Positions 8,795 to 17,953 of a DNA stretch of 64,000 nt are shown piece by piece. A program made the translations under genes and the position numbers. Every line of letters begins with the position of its first letter. The stretch's first letter is position 1. The notes below the pieces were generated by a model. It saw only the letters and a program-made list of their open reading frames with translations. It did no database searches and was not told where the DNA came from. The stretch is from Winogradskyella sp. GTDB lineage: Bacteria > Bacteroidota > Bacteroidia > Flavobacteriales > Flavobacteriaceae. The stretch lies in NCBI RefSeq assembly GCF_028282165.1, contig NZ_JANQIM010000006.1, forward strand, positions 1 to 64,000. The letters are read 5' to 3'.

Positions 8795-9457
8795 TCAATT
8801 CTTATTCAGATTTTTAATGATAGAGAAGGCACTATCAACAAAGGCATCTTCAACTACAATGGTAAACTCATTGGTTGTAGAAATGACCTCGTAGAGTGAT
8901 ACATTTTGCCATGCCAAACGTTTCAGTATTTGATAGTACAGGCCTGCAACTTTAGTGTTGTTTTTGGGTAAGACAAGGCTAATAGCCGATAAATTTTCTT
9001 TTATTGCTATACAGTCTTCATTTTTGAAACTTTCAAGAATAGCTTCTTTCTCTGAACTAGAAATTATGATATTACTCTCTATAATACCTCTGGTAAATGT
9101 GTAAAAGATGTGACTCTTGTTTTTAATTTCATTTAAGATATCGGCTTGACTATTAATTAAGCTGTTAGAATTTCTAAATGTAAAATCACTTAAGTTTGAA
9201 CGTAACGTTATATCGCCCAATTGTTCAAGTAAAGTACTTAGCCCATAGTAAGGTTTACTAACCGTTAAACTGTCCTTAAAGCGCCTAAGCGCCATCATTA
9301 TGGCGCCTGTTTTCACTGGCCTACCTAAAGTTTTTGAAACCTCATTTTGCAATACATCAGCAAGAGCTGAATAATTAATGATGCCTTGAGACAGGCCTTC
9401 TTCTAAAAAGGGTTGTTCTAAAACAATGGACTCAACACAGGATGAAATAGTTTTCAT
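8795..9457 (-). CDS. ACT-domain protein, aspartokinase-regulatory-like
   Basis: A 220-residue cytosolic protein without a kinase domain. The N-terminal third (FLEEGLSQGIINYSALADVL, then TGAIMMALRRF) looks like a helical winged-type segment. The C-terminal half reads like two ACT-type units (AISLVLPKNNTKVAGLYYQILKRLAWQNVSLYEVIST and FTIVVEDAFVDSAFSIIKNL), the amino-acid-sensing fold of aspartokinases. It is divergent from lysA with 105 bp between, which fits a regulator or sensor for lysine/diaminopimelate synthesis. That role is inferred from domain type and position only. Confidence 0.7.
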   Translation of the reverse strand: MKTISSCVESIVLEQPFLEEGLSQGIINYSALADVLQNEVSKTLGRPVKTGAIMMALRRFKDSLTVSKPYYGLSTLLEQLGDITLRSNLSDFTFRNSNSLINSQADILNEIKNKSHIFYTFTRGIIESNIIISSSEKEAILESFKNEDCIAIKENLSAISLVLPKNNTKVAGLYYQILKRLAWQNVSLYEVISTTNEFTIVVEDAFVDSAFSIIKNLNKN

Positions 9458-9531
9458 TTGTTAATTATTTAACAATTTGTGTAAAATTAGTGAATTAATT
9501 GCAATTAGTTTCTAGTCATATTCTGAAAGAC

Positions 9532-9539
9532 TAAGTTTG
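9532..9539 (+). promoter_or_regulatory. lysA -7 promoter box
   Basis: TAAGTTTG matches TAnnTTTG and lies 23 bp before the lysA ATG. The -33 region is only T-rich (TTT at 9509-9511), without an exact TTG. Confidence 0.55.
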
Positions 9540-9562
9540 CTACTCAATTTTGAAGACGATCT

Positions 9563-10768
9563 ATGGACAATACAACTTTATTACAAATTACAAAGGATTA
9601 TGGTAGCCCTGTTTACGTATATGATGCTGAAAAAATCGTTTCACAATATAAACGTTTAACCAAAGCTTTTAAAAATGTGAAGCTCCTTAAACTTAATTAT
9701 GCCGTCAAGGCATTGTCTAACATTTCTGTTTTAAAGCTATTTAATTCCTTAGGAGCTGGTTTAGATACGGTCTCTATTCAAGAAGTACAGTTAGGACTCA
9801 AAGCAGGGTTTAAACCCGACAATATTATCTTCACTCCAAATGGTGTTTCGCTCGAAGAAATTGAAAATGTGGCCAAATTAGGTGTTCAAATAAACATTGA
9901 CAATCTATCAATCTTAGAACAATTTGGAACTAAGCATCCTAACATTCCTGTTTGTATTAGAATAAATCCGCATGTTATGGCTGGTGGTAATACCAATATT
10001 TCTGTTGGGCATATTGATAGCAAGTTCGGGATTTCCATCCACCAAATACCTCTTTTACTTCGTATTGTTGAAAATACGCAAATGAATATCAACGGCATCC
10101 ATATGCACACAGGCAGTGATATTTTAGATATAGATGTGTTTCTCTATGCCAGTGAGATTTTATTCGAAACAGCGAAAAACTTCCCAAATCTAGATTTTAT
10201 AGATTTCGGTTCTGGATTTAAGGTTCCTTATAAAGTTGGTGATATAGAAACTAATGTTGAAGAATTAGGTAAAAAACTATCAAAACGTTTCAATGAATTC
10301 TGTAAGGACTACGGAAAGGAACTAACCTTAGCTTTTGAGCCTGGTAAGTTCTTGGTAAGTGAAGCTGGTGTTTTCTTAGCGAAGGTTAACGTAGTAAAAC
10401 AAACGACCTCAACTGTATTTGCTCAGGTCGATTCGGGTTTTAATCATTTAATCAGACCTATGCTTTATGGCTCACAACATGAAATTGTTAACATATCAAA
10501 TCCTAAAGGGAGGGAGCGCTTCTATTCTGTTGTGGGCTACATCTGCGAAACGGATACTTTTGCCAATAACAGGCGCATTAATGAAATCAATGAAGGTGAT
10601 ATCTTATGTTTCAAAAATGCTGGTGCTTATTGTTTTACGATGGCAAGTAACTACAATTCGCGTTATAGACCTTCTGAAGTATTACTATATAAAGGAAAGT
10701 CGCATCTTATAAGAAAGCGTGAAACCTTTGATGATATCGTACAAAACCAGATAGAAATTGCTATATAA
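9563..10768 (+). CDS. lysA: Diaminopimelate decarboxylase
   Basis: Converts meso-diaminopimelate to L-lysine with PLP, the last lysine step. It has 401 residues and belongs to fold-type III (alanine-racemase-like barrel plus C-terminal beta domain). Visible are the PLP-lysine motif NYAVKALSN (about residues 45-53), HIDSKFGIS (about 150-158), GIHMHTGS, the phosphate-binding glycines DFGSGFK, EPGKFLV, the substrate-binding Cys motif CETDTF, and the C-terminal GAYCFTMASNYN. The divergent ACT-domain gene may sense pathway products. A terminator follows the stop codon closely. Confidence 0.96.
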   Translation: MDNTTLLQITKDYGSPVYVYDAEKIVSQYKRLTKAFKNVKLLKLNYAVKALSNISVLKLFNSLGAGLDTVSIQEVQLGLKAGFKPDNIIFTPNGVSLEEIENVAKLGVQINIDNLSILEQFGTKHPNIPVCIRINPHVMAGGNTNISVGHIDSKFGISIHQIPLLLRIVENTQMNINGIHMHTGSDILDIDVFLYASEILFETAKNFPNLDFIDFGSGFKVPYKVGDIETNVEELGKKLSKRFNEFCKDYGKELTLAFEPGKFLVSEAGVFLAKVNVVKQTTSTVFAQVDSGFNHLIRPMLYGSQHEIVNISNPKGRERFYSVVGYICETDTFANNRRINEINEGDILCFKNAGAYCFTMASNYNSRYRPSEVLLYKGKSHLIRKRETFDDIVQNQIEIAI

Positions 10769-10776
10769 AAGTTAAG

Positions 10777-10803
10777 GCGTTGTACATTGCAACGCTTTTT
10801 TTA
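10777..10803 (+). terminator. lysA terminator
   Basis: Stem GCGTTG / CAACGC (10777-10782 and 10790-10795), loop TACATTG, then a T-run of seven. It lies 8 bp after the lysA stop. Confidence 0.8.
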
Positions 10804-10981
10804 TACCTTTAACAACCCTCAAGTCTTTTAATCTTAAAAAGACCAATGTCATCAATCAAATCAGCTAAAACTACACATCTGCTCTAAACATATGAGCCAC
10901 AAAATCAACAACATAGACAAATAGTGATAAAGTTATTTGTAACTTTAAAGCCCAAAAGATAACAATCAATTATAATAAGGT

Positions 10982-13678
10982 ATGAACAAATTAATAGCCG
11001 TTTTTATTCTAGTCTTTTTGACCAGCAGTTTTTCCGTAAATGCTCAAAATACTGAGGATCCGTCGCGTTGGACACCCGAAGACATCATTAATACCGAATA
11101 TGTAAGGTCAGTATCTATATCTCCAGATAATACTATGGTTGTTTGGACAAAACGAAAAGGTGTTAAGGACAAGGATCTCTTTGTTTCGGATATTTATTTA
11201 ACGAGGCTAGATCTTAAAGAAGAAGATATCTACAAAACCGTACAACTCACCAATGGAAAAGATAACGATTACAGTCCTATTTTCTCAAAGGATGGTGAAC
11301 ATATTTACTTTTTATCATCAAGAGATAAAGGCAAAAAGTTATGGAAATTAAGTATTTATGGCGGAGAAGCAAAAGAAGTAAAAGAGTTTAAAAACGGTAT
11401 CTCAAATCTTCAATGGAAAGATAACGAAACGCTTTTGTTTCAATCTAATGATGGTAAAACACTGCACGAAACCTTAAAGGAAGAAAAAAAAGATAATGTT
11501 ATAGTGGTTGAAGATACCTTGCATTGGAAACCCAACCATGTATATGCGTATAACACTGAAGATAAATCCATAAAACGATTAACCACTAACAAAAAACCTC
11601 TAGCAGGTTATAGCATATCTAAAGATGGAAAGTGGTTGATTTATGGTGTACAACGCAACATTAGTTATGCTTCCGATGCACAGCTAGATCCCTATCAGTA
11701 TTTGAAAAATTTAGAAACAGGTACTACTACAAGAATACTTTCAGATTTTGGTTATCCTCCCTATGGTTTCAGGTTTACTGATGATCATAATGGCTTCTAT
11801 TTTTCATCTGAATTTGGTTCCAACCCAAAATATAACGGCTCTGGAATTAATGAATTATACTATTTTAACCTTAAATCCATGAGCTATTCAAAAGTAAACC
11901 TAGACTGGGATATGGGTCATGCTGGTGGTTATCATGTTGTCGGAAACGATATTATTGTCTCATTAGCCAATAGAGCCACAAGAAAATTAGCTTATTATAA
12001 AAAAAATGGCAACTCTTGGGCTAGAAAGAAAATTGACTTAGATGAAAAGAATGATCATGTTTCCATAAGTTCAGTATCTAAAGACGGTACTAAAATTATT
12101 TATACCTATTCTACTGCATCTCGTCTCCCAAGTTTTCATATTTCTGATTTAAAGGAGCATAAATTCTCTAACGAGACCGAATTGGTTAAACTCAACAAAA
12201 AGCTTTCAAAAAAGACAATTACTAAAAGTGAAGTGATGGTCTGGAGAGGCTATAAAAATGAAGAGGTTACAGGCATTCTCTACTATCCTGAAAATTATGT
12301 TGAAGGTCAACGTTATCCATTGATGTTGTCTATACATGGTGGCCCAGCAAGTCAGGATTTAGATTCGTGGTCGGAGCGTTGGAGTACTTACCCCAATCTT
12401 TTAGCACAACGTGGCATGTTTGTCCTAAAGCCAAATTATCATGGTTCTGCTAATCACGGTCTATCCTATGTTGAAAGTATTAAAGAGAATTACTATGAAC
12501 CAGAAATGGAAGATATTGTTAAGGGCATTGAAGTATTACATAATGAAGGTAAAATAGATAAAAATAAGCTTGGAACTATGGGTTGGTCTAACGGCGCCAT
12601 CATTACCACGATGTTAACTGTTCGCTATCCAGATATGTTTAAAGTTGCGGCACCAGGTGCTGGTGATGTTAATTGGACTTCCGATTATGGAACATGTAGA
12701 TTCGGCGTAAGTTTTGATCAGCATTATTTTGGTGGAGCGCCTTGGGATGATGTAAATGGTAAAACTTATAATGAGAACTATATACTTAAATCCCCTCTAT
12801 TCGAAATTGAAAAAATAAAAACTCCGACCATTATATTCCATGGTAGTGCGGATAGAGCAGTTCCTAGAGATCAAGGATGGGAGTACTACAGAGGCTTGCA
12901 ACAGGTCGGTAAAGCTCCTGTACGCTTTCTTTGGTTTCCTGACCAACCACATGGCTTAAGAAAGATTACGCATCAGTTGCGTAAGATGAAAGAAGAAATC
13001 ACTTGGATAGAGACCTATTTATTGAATAAACAAAAAACTGAAAATGAAGCCTTAAAAAAGGATAGTCCTTTAGACCAGATTATAAAATTACAATCCGTAA
13101 AGAAAACCGATGGCTTGTTCGGTGAATTATATAATAATCTTCTTATCCCTGAAACTATTTCAATCAAAAAAGATTCTATAGCTATAAGTCGATTTGAAGT
13201 CACCAATGCGCAGTTTAAAGTTTATAAGAACAATCATAATTATAGTGTAGGCAAAGACAATCACCCAGCCATAGTTTCAAAAGCCGAAGCCAATAATTAT
13301 GTGAATTGGCTATCAGAACAAACAGGATCGACCTACAGATTACCTTCTTCTAAAGAGGGCGAAGCTTTTCAAAAATCAGCGCAAAAAGCCGCGGCTAAAG
13401 AGAACACACTCAATTATTGGGCAGGCTACAATCTCGTACCTAGTGATTACCAAAAATTAAAAGAGAAGCTCAATGACAAAAAACCTTATTTATTAAAGGA
13501 AGTAGGACAGTTTAAGCCATCAAAAATTGGTGATGCCTCTGTATATGACATTGGTGGTAATGTAGCCGAGTATCACGAAAATGGTATTTATGGCTATAGT
13601 GCCTATGATTATTTTGATAAAAGTTCAACCGACACCATTGAAAGCAATCATGTTGGGATTAGAGTAATAAAGGAATAA
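10982..13678 (+). CDS. Secreted S9 family peptidase fused to a formylglycine-generating-enzyme-like domain
   Basis: An 898-residue exported protein (signal peptide to about residue 21, SVNAQ). Residues about 30-420 form the beta-propeller of prolyl-oligopeptidase/DPP-IV-like enzymes. Residues about 425-690 form the alpha/beta-hydrolase domain with Ser in GWSNGA (near 536), Asp in HGSADRAVP (near 622) and His in DQPHGLRK (near 657). A linker leads to a C-terminal region (about 720-898) with ISRFEVTNAQF, YRLPSSKEGEAF and DIGGNVAEY, the hallmarks of SUMF1/FGE-sulfatase domains (PF03781). S9 enzymes normally stop near 700 residues, so the fusion is unusual. The FGE-like part is short and shows no obvious pair of active-site cysteines, so it is more likely a binding domain than an active oxidase. 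Confidence 0.88.
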   Translation: MNKLIAVFILVFLTSSFSVNAQNTEDPSRWTPEDIINTEYVRSVSISPDNTMVVWTKRKGVKDKDLFVSDIYLTRLDLKEEDIYKTVQLTNGKDNDYSPIFSKDGEHIYFLSSRDKGKKLWKLSIYGGEAKEVKEFKNGISNLQWKDNETLLFQSNDGKTLHETLKEEKKDNVIVVEDTLHWKPNHVYAYNTEDKSIKRLTTNKKPLAGYSISKDGKWLIYGVQRNISYASDAQLDPYQYLKNLETGTTTRILSDFGYPPYGFRFTDDHNGFYFSSEFGSNPKYNGSGINELYYFNLKSMSYSKVNLDWDMGHAGGYHVVGNDIIVSLANRATRKLAYYKKNGNSWARKKIDLDEKNDHVSISSVSKDGTKIIYTYSTASRLPSFHISDLKEHKFSNETELVKLNKKLSKKTITKSEVMVWRGYKNEEVTGILYYPENYVEGQRYPLMLSIHGGPASQDLDSWSERWSTYPNLLAQRGMFVLKPNYHGSANHGLSYVESIKENYYEPEMEDIVKGIEVLHNEGKIDKNKLGTMGWSNGAIITTMLTVRYPDMFKVAAPGAGDVNWTSDYGTCRFGVSFDQHYFGGAPWDDVNGKTYNENYILKSPLFEIEKIKTPTIIFHGSADRAVPRDQGWEYYRGLQQVGKAPVRFLWFPDQPHGLRKITHQLRKMKEEITWIETYLLNKQKTENEALKKDSPLDQIIKLQSVKKTDGLFGELYNNLLIPETISIKKDSIAISRFEVTNAQFKVYKNNHNYSVGKDNHPAIVSKAEANNYVNWLSEQTGSTYRLPSSKEGEAFQKSAQKAAAKENTLNYWAGYNLVPSDYQKLKEKLNDKKPYLLKEVGQFKPSKIGDASVYDIGGNVAEYHENGIYGYSAYDYFDKSSTDTIESNHVGIRVIKE

Positions 13679-13791
13679 TGGATGGATTTGATATTGTTAT
13701 GGTCATTGCTGTTATCCTTTTCGCAAGATTAGGAATACGGTTAGTTAGCAAATACACAAAAATGAAACAGAAACAAAAGGACGAAAAATAA
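13678..13791 (+). CDS. Small single-pass membrane protein, 37 aa
   Basis: The ATG overlaps the stop codon of the S9 peptidase (TAATG), which suggests translational coupling. The product has one hydrophobic segment (IVMVIAVILFARLGIRLV) followed by a strongly basic tail (KYTKMKQKQKDEK). It is a plausible small membrane peptide. It lies between the peptidase and the convergent SDP-like cluster; a role in immunity there is possible but unsupported. No family recognised. Confidence 0.4.
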   Translation: MDGFDIVMVIAVILFARLGIRLVSKYTKMKQKQKDEK

Positions 13792-13857
13792 TAACATGGT
13801 CAGTATTTTCAGAAAAATTAGAAAAGTAAAAATAGTAGTACACACAACAACCTGTAT

Positions 13858-14703
13858 TTATTTTCTTCCAAATGTCTTTTCTCTGGAACCCATTAATAAT
13901 ATTAAAGCGCCAATCATAGTAAGGGAAAAAGTAGCCAATCCATGAATTAAAAATATGGAGATATGTAAAAAAACACCAAGTACAAAGACATACCTTCTTA
14001 CGGAATAAGAAAGAAACAAACAACAGGCAATTATTAATTCTAAAATTAGGGTACCCCAAGTAAGTATTAAAAGGAACAAGGGTTCATTTATCAGAGGGCT
14101 TACTAAAGTTTTTATAGCTCCTGAATATCCATAATATGCGTCATTAAACCAATAATAAAGAGCTGTTCCATCTTTCCACTGTTCAACCTTATACGGTTTT
14201 GAAACTGAAGATATAAAGTAAACTATCGCTATCTGCAATCTAATAGATAAAAATATAAAAGAATTGAAAACATTTACAAAGCTATTATGAAATCCTGTTT
14301 TTGTGCTTGAGTCATCTATGTTATTCCAATGCCAAATACGGTTATCAAATAATAAAATTGGTATTAACAAAAAAGTAATGATAACTGTAATTTGATCACC
14401 ACCTTCTGTATAAAGTATTTTCTGATAAAAACTTAATGACACCCAAAAATGCAGTATAGCTGTCATCCTAGGAACAATGCCGATAATAACGAGAATTAAA
14501 ATTAAAACCGCTGTAGTTTTAGTTATCAAATGATTATCGCTAAAATCAAAAAGATTTAATAAGAACTTTTTCTCTATAAAAATTAAATCAAAGTCATTAA
14601 ATATTATTGATATTAATGTACTTGCAGCAAGAAAAGATCTTCCATAACCAATAGTCTTAGTCCTAAAGTTATTGTTCGAATAACGCCATATTATATCATC
14701 CAT
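13858..14703 (-). CDS. SdpB-like HTTM-domain membrane protein
   Basis: A 281-residue protein with about six to eight hydrophobic segments, resembling the HTTM (horizontally transferred transmembrane, vitamin-K-carboxylase-like) family to which SdpB belongs. Typical are an early GYGRSFLAAST, GIVPRMTAILHFWVSLSFY, a loop GGDQITVIITFLLIPILLFDNR and RLQIAIVYFISSVSKPYKVEQWKDGTALYYWF. In Bacillus, SdpA and SdpB together mature the secreted toxin SdpC. The gene starts 3 bp after the SdpA-like stop, so the two are almost certainly one operon. Assignment is from recalled family patterns. Confidence 0.72.
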   Translation of the reverse strand: MDDIIWRYSNNNFRTKTIGYGRSFLAASTLISIIFNDFDLIFIEKKFLLNLFDFSDNHLITKTTAVLILILVIIGIVPRMTAILHFWVSLSFYQKILYTEGGDQITVIITFLLIPILLFDNRIWHWNNIDDSSTKTGFHNSFVNVFNSFIFLSIRLQIAIVYFISSVSKPYKVEQWKDGTALYYWFNDAYYGYSGAIKTLVSPLINEPLFLLILTWGTLILELIIACCLFLSYSVRRYVFVLGVFLHISIFLIHGLATFSLTMIGALILLMGSREKTFGRK

Positions 14704-14706
14704 AAG

Positions 14707-15237
14707 TTATTCAAACTTTACTGAAATAAATTTTGAGCTAATCCCAGTATTATTATTGTGTTTCCAGACCCAAGGTATTTTCTTGCGCCTTTCTAATATA
14801 ATTGTACTACTCAGATTTTTTTTTAAAAATTCATTCTCAACTATAATTGTATCCCAATCTTTATTAATATTTTCTATTTCATCGTAAAATTTAATACTCC
14901 ATAAACTATCACTGATACTTCCTGACAGTTCCATTAATTTGTAACGAATAACTCTAGAATCCCTACTGAATCCAAAACTGTTTTTCTTTGCAGAGAGCCT
15001 TAAATCTATATAGCTAAATCCTGAATCGTATACATGTACTCTTTCTTGAGGTACCTCAATAGTAAAAAACGACCATCCCTGAAAAAGCAATTTCCTTGGA
15101 ACATCAGCTTCTAAAAACTGGTTATTTATTTTTAATGGAATAGGCTTAATAGTAATAACAGCCACTAAAAAATAAACTAGGCTAAAAAATAAAATATTAA
15201 ATATGAAAAAAAGCTTTAGATATCTTGAGCCTTTCAC
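14707..15237 (-). CDS. SdpA family antimicrobial-peptide maturation protein
   Basis: A 176-residue protein with one N-terminal membrane anchor (about residues 7-28) and an extracytoplasmic domain. LLFQGWSFFTIEVPQERVHVY is close to the SdpA signature (QGWGFFTKxPRE). Bacillus SdpA is similar in length and is needed with SdpB to turn pro-SdpC into active toxin. It lies 17 bp downstream of a gene for a secreted protein and 3 bp upstream of the SdpB-like gene. The pairing supports the assignment more than either sequence alone. Confidence 0.72.
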   Translation of the reverse strand: MKGSRYLKLFFIFNILFFSLVYFLVAVITIKPIPLKINNQFLEADVPRKLLFQGWSFFTIEVPQERVHVYDSGFSYIDLRLSAKKNSFGFSRDSRVIRYKLMELSGSISDSLWSIKFYDEIENINKDWDTIIVENEFLKKNLSSTIILERRKKIPWVWKHNNNTGISSKFISVKFE

Positions 15238-15254
15238 GGATTCATGCTATAGGA

Positions 15255-15827
15255 TTATTTGTGATTAGCGAAACTATCAATGATAACATTGACTTTTTCT
15301 TCTATACTTAGCATATTTATAGATTCTTTCTCAAAAACACCAAAATCAACAACTGCAACTGGATTATACTCGTTTACATAATCTGACCCACTTTCACCAT
15401 TTTCAGGCTTCTTTGGACGCTCAGGATTTTGTGGTTGAGGTGTAACACTAACCCCATTGTTACCCATATTATTAAACTTATCACCTAAGTAAACGAATTC
15501 GTCAAAATTTAAGTATAAGTATTTTTCTAATTCAAACATCTTATCCTCTAATTCATTCATAATTAGATAGGCATTTCCCGTCTCCATTTTTTTTCTAAAA
15601 TCATAATAATAATTCTCCTTCATGTCAAAATATTCCAGAGCTTTTTGCTTTTGATCAGGGTCATTAAAACTAAGTCCATCTAAAACTAATGTTCTGTACA
15701 ATTCTCTTTCATTCAAATCAAAAAGACTTATTTTAGAGTTATGAGATTCATAGACTCTAAACGAAGATAACAACATAACAAATACTAGACTTATAGCTCC
15801 AGTTAATATAATAGAATAATACCTCAT
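15255..15827 (-). CDS. Secreted protein, candidate SdpC-type substrate
   Basis: A 190-residue protein with an N-terminal signal or anchor (about residues 4-23). Residues about 35-70 (SLFDLNERELYRTLVLDG, then a helix) loosely resemble the N-terminal pro-region of SdpC-like toxins, which usually read ELFRGIFFGxG. A Pro/Asn/Gly-rich linker (about 128-148) separates a C-terminal segment with NPVAVVDFG. It is the first gene of the operon, where a toxin precursor would be expected, although Bacillus order is A-B-C. It has no cysteines and no long hydrophobic C-terminal peptide, both present in Bacillus SdpC. It may therefore be a different kind of substrate, or a partner rather than a toxin. Confidence 0.5.
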   Translation of the reverse strand: MRYYSIILTGAISLVFVMLLSSFRVYESHNSKISLFDLNERELYRTLVLDGLSFNDPDQKQKALEYFDMKENYYYDFRKKMETGNAYLIMNELEDKMFELEKYLYLNFDEFVYLGDKFNNMGNNGVSVTPQPQNPERPKKPENGESGSDYVNEYNPVAVVDFGVFEKESINMLSIEEKVNVIIDSFANHK

Positions 15828-16242
15828 TTTATACTTTTTATTGTTTTAAGTGAATAAAGATAAATCATAATTTTAAACAAATTATATTAATTTTATATAT
15901 AAAAACCATAACTAAAACTTATGTGTTTATTGCTAGACTTGCGTCATAGATTTAAAATATTATAGTCCTAAACTATTAACATGTGATACTACCACAAAGA
16001 TTATAAGAAACGTGGCTTCCCATGCCTTGTTAGCTGCAACCAATAATCTTGCTATTACACAGCAATATAAAGATGAGGCAACTGAATTGATTGAAAGGAT
16101 CTATAAAAGGTTAATAGGTCATAGAACCAACTCTTCGGCTAACTATGGAATGGTGTTAAAGGCTGTCTTCTTAAGGAATATCTCTCTTAATTTCTATTCT
16201 TAAAACAACTGGGACGTAGGGCCCGCATAAATTTTAAGAATA
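15828..16242. other. AT-rich intergenic region upstream of the SDP-like operon
   Basis: About 415 bp with no convincing gene. It should contain the promoter of the minus-strand SDP-like operon, though I find no exact TAnnTTTG box. A 63-codon open frame with a GTG start (16012-16203) has protein-like composition but no recognised relatives; it could be a decayed gene remnant. Confidence 0.5.
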
Positions 16243-17862
16243 CTATTGTGTTGGCTTAGTATCCTTTAATGGTGAATTTACCCAATATTTACTTAAATCA
16301 TCTATGATGTCGTTAACCTTAGAGGCTGACAAAGGTTTAGATTTGTCAACAAATACCAATTTAGAGGATAGTTTTTTGTCTTCAAATACCTCTTGGGTGA
16401 AAAACTCCCTAAATTGAAAACCAGAGAATTGCGTTCGTTTATTAATCACTCTACCGAAAGTATCCTTGATTCTTTTCAGTTTAAATGAAAAGTCAGCATC
16501 AGTAATTTCATCAATCTTTACTTTTTCACCCGCAGACCAACTTATGACGTCTATGGTTACTTTGTTCTTTTCTTTGAGCTTTATATCTGATACGATAAGT
16601 TTTTTACCTTTAAAATAAAGCCTAAAATTACTTCTCTTTTTAATCGAACCTTTATCAACTGGGTTATTAAAAACTATGGTAAAATTCTTTTTTCCCGTAT
16701 TGAAAATCAATTCTTTAGCTTCAAAAGGCTTGGGTTCTTTTATGACAAACCTATTATTGAAAGTCATATAATTTAAAAACATCTTAGAGCCAATGGCTTT
16801 ATACTCTATGGCAACCTCAAAAAACCTTTTATTTTCACCATTTAAGTATTTATTACTAAAGGGACGGCGGCGTTCCGCACCGATGCCTTTGTCATTAATT
16901 CCATATTCTAATTTATGTATTGCATAATTAGACTTGGCAATAAATATTTTCCCTGATCCTACGTACCTTAAATTAACATCTTCCACTGTAACAAAATCTA
17001 TCTCATATAGTGGTTCATCTTCGATATACTTTATACTGGATATCTGAAAATTATGGTTTCTTACAAAATCGTGCTTAAGAACATAAATGAATGAAAAGCT
17101 TGCTATTTTAAAGTTCCTTATGGGGTTGTGTGTGTTTAAAATTTCGAGCTCGTTCTGTATTTCCCTACCTAGCTTGGCACTATTATCTGTAGCAATACTC
17201 TTGGATTTCCCATAAATACTATTAAGCAGTAGCGTATCTAAATTAAAATTGGTATTTAAATTATATGAGTACAGTGCGGTATTATTATCCTTATAAGCAT
17301 ATTTGTTCGTATTAAATCCGGCATCAAAACTCTCCAAAATACCTTCATTTAAATTATAATAGTCGTTATTTACGACTTGATAGTCTCTATAATAACCAAT
17401 ATAGGAATGGGGTTGATTGGGATAGTTTTCAGGAATATTTGCAATAGCATTTCTAACTATCTCTTTAGCCGTAGTAGGATCGTTTAACTCATTTCCTTTG
17501 GTTGTGTTCTTTCTTTCACTTAAAATCAGTACTGCTTCCAGTTCCTCTACCTTTGGTTTTAAGTAAACTTCATTTACTTTATGAGAGAAAAAATTACCCA
17601 CAGAAATAGCTAATGTTTCAAAACCAATTGAAGATATAATAATCGTTTTATTATCTAGCTTGAAGTCTAATGGCAATTTAAAATCGCCGCCTTCATTCGC
17701 AACTACGCCTTTTTGTGTATCACCAAATCTAATGGTGGCATATGAAATCGGCTGCTTTGTATCTGAAGCAATGACCCTGATCAATAACTGATCCTTCTCT
17801 TGAGCTTTGGAAGAAAATAATGACAACAGAGCAATTAAGACTGAAAGACAGAATAGACGCAT
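16243..17862 (-). CDS. Exported protein with N-terminal carboxypeptidase-regulatory-like domain
   Basis: A 539-residue exported protein with a signal peptide (to about residue 20, SKAQ). Residues about 24-105 form a CarboxypepD_reg-like beta-sandwich (LLIRVIASDTKQPISYATI, SSIGFETLAISV), the domain also found at the front of SusC receptors. The rest is beta-rich, with NEGILESFDAGF, YEIDFVTVEDVNLRYVGSG and IHKLEYGIND, as in the large flavobacterial families that follow this domain with a lipoprotein-like or barrel-associated fold. No plug or TonB-receptor barrel is visible. Likely periplasmic or outer-membrane associated; function unknown. Confidence 0.7.
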   Translation of the reverse strand: MRLFCLSVLIALLSLFSSKAQEKDQLLIRVIASDTKQPISYATIRFGDTQKGVVANEGGDFKLPLDFKLDNKTIIISSIGFETLAISVGNFFSHKVNEVYLKPKVEELEAVLILSERKNTTKGNELNDPTTAKEIVRNAIANIPENYPNQPHSYIGYYRDYQVVNNDYYNLNEGILESFDAGFNTNKYAYKDNNTALYSYNLNTNFNLDTLLLNSIYGKSKSIATDNSAKLGREIQNELEILNTHNPIRNFKIASFSFIYVLKHDFVRNHNFQISSIKYIEDEPLYEIDFVTVEDVNLRYVGSGKIFIAKSNYAIHKLEYGINDKGIGAERRRPFSNKYLNGENKRFFEVAIEYKAIGSKMFLNYMTFNNRFVIKEPKPFEAKELIFNTGKKNFTIVFNNPVDKGSIKKRSNFRLYFKGKKLIVSDIKLKEKNKVTIDVISWSAGEKVKIDEITDADFSFKLKRIKDTFGRVINKRTQFSGFQFREFFTQEVFEDKKLSSKLVFVDKSKPLSASKVNDIIDDLSKYWVNSPLKDTKPTQ

Positions 17863-17953
17863 TTTTTAGTTTTAAAATGGGCATTATTACAAAAATAGGT
17901 AAGATTTGCTATTTAATTAATTAATAAAGTGTTAACTCAAAGGTTACGTAAAA

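Noticed and set aside
16012..16203. 63-aa ORF with GTG start in the SDP-like operon's upstream region
   Set aside because: No promoter box, no recognised relatives and an AT-rich context. It could be a gene remnant, but nothing in the sequence proves coding.
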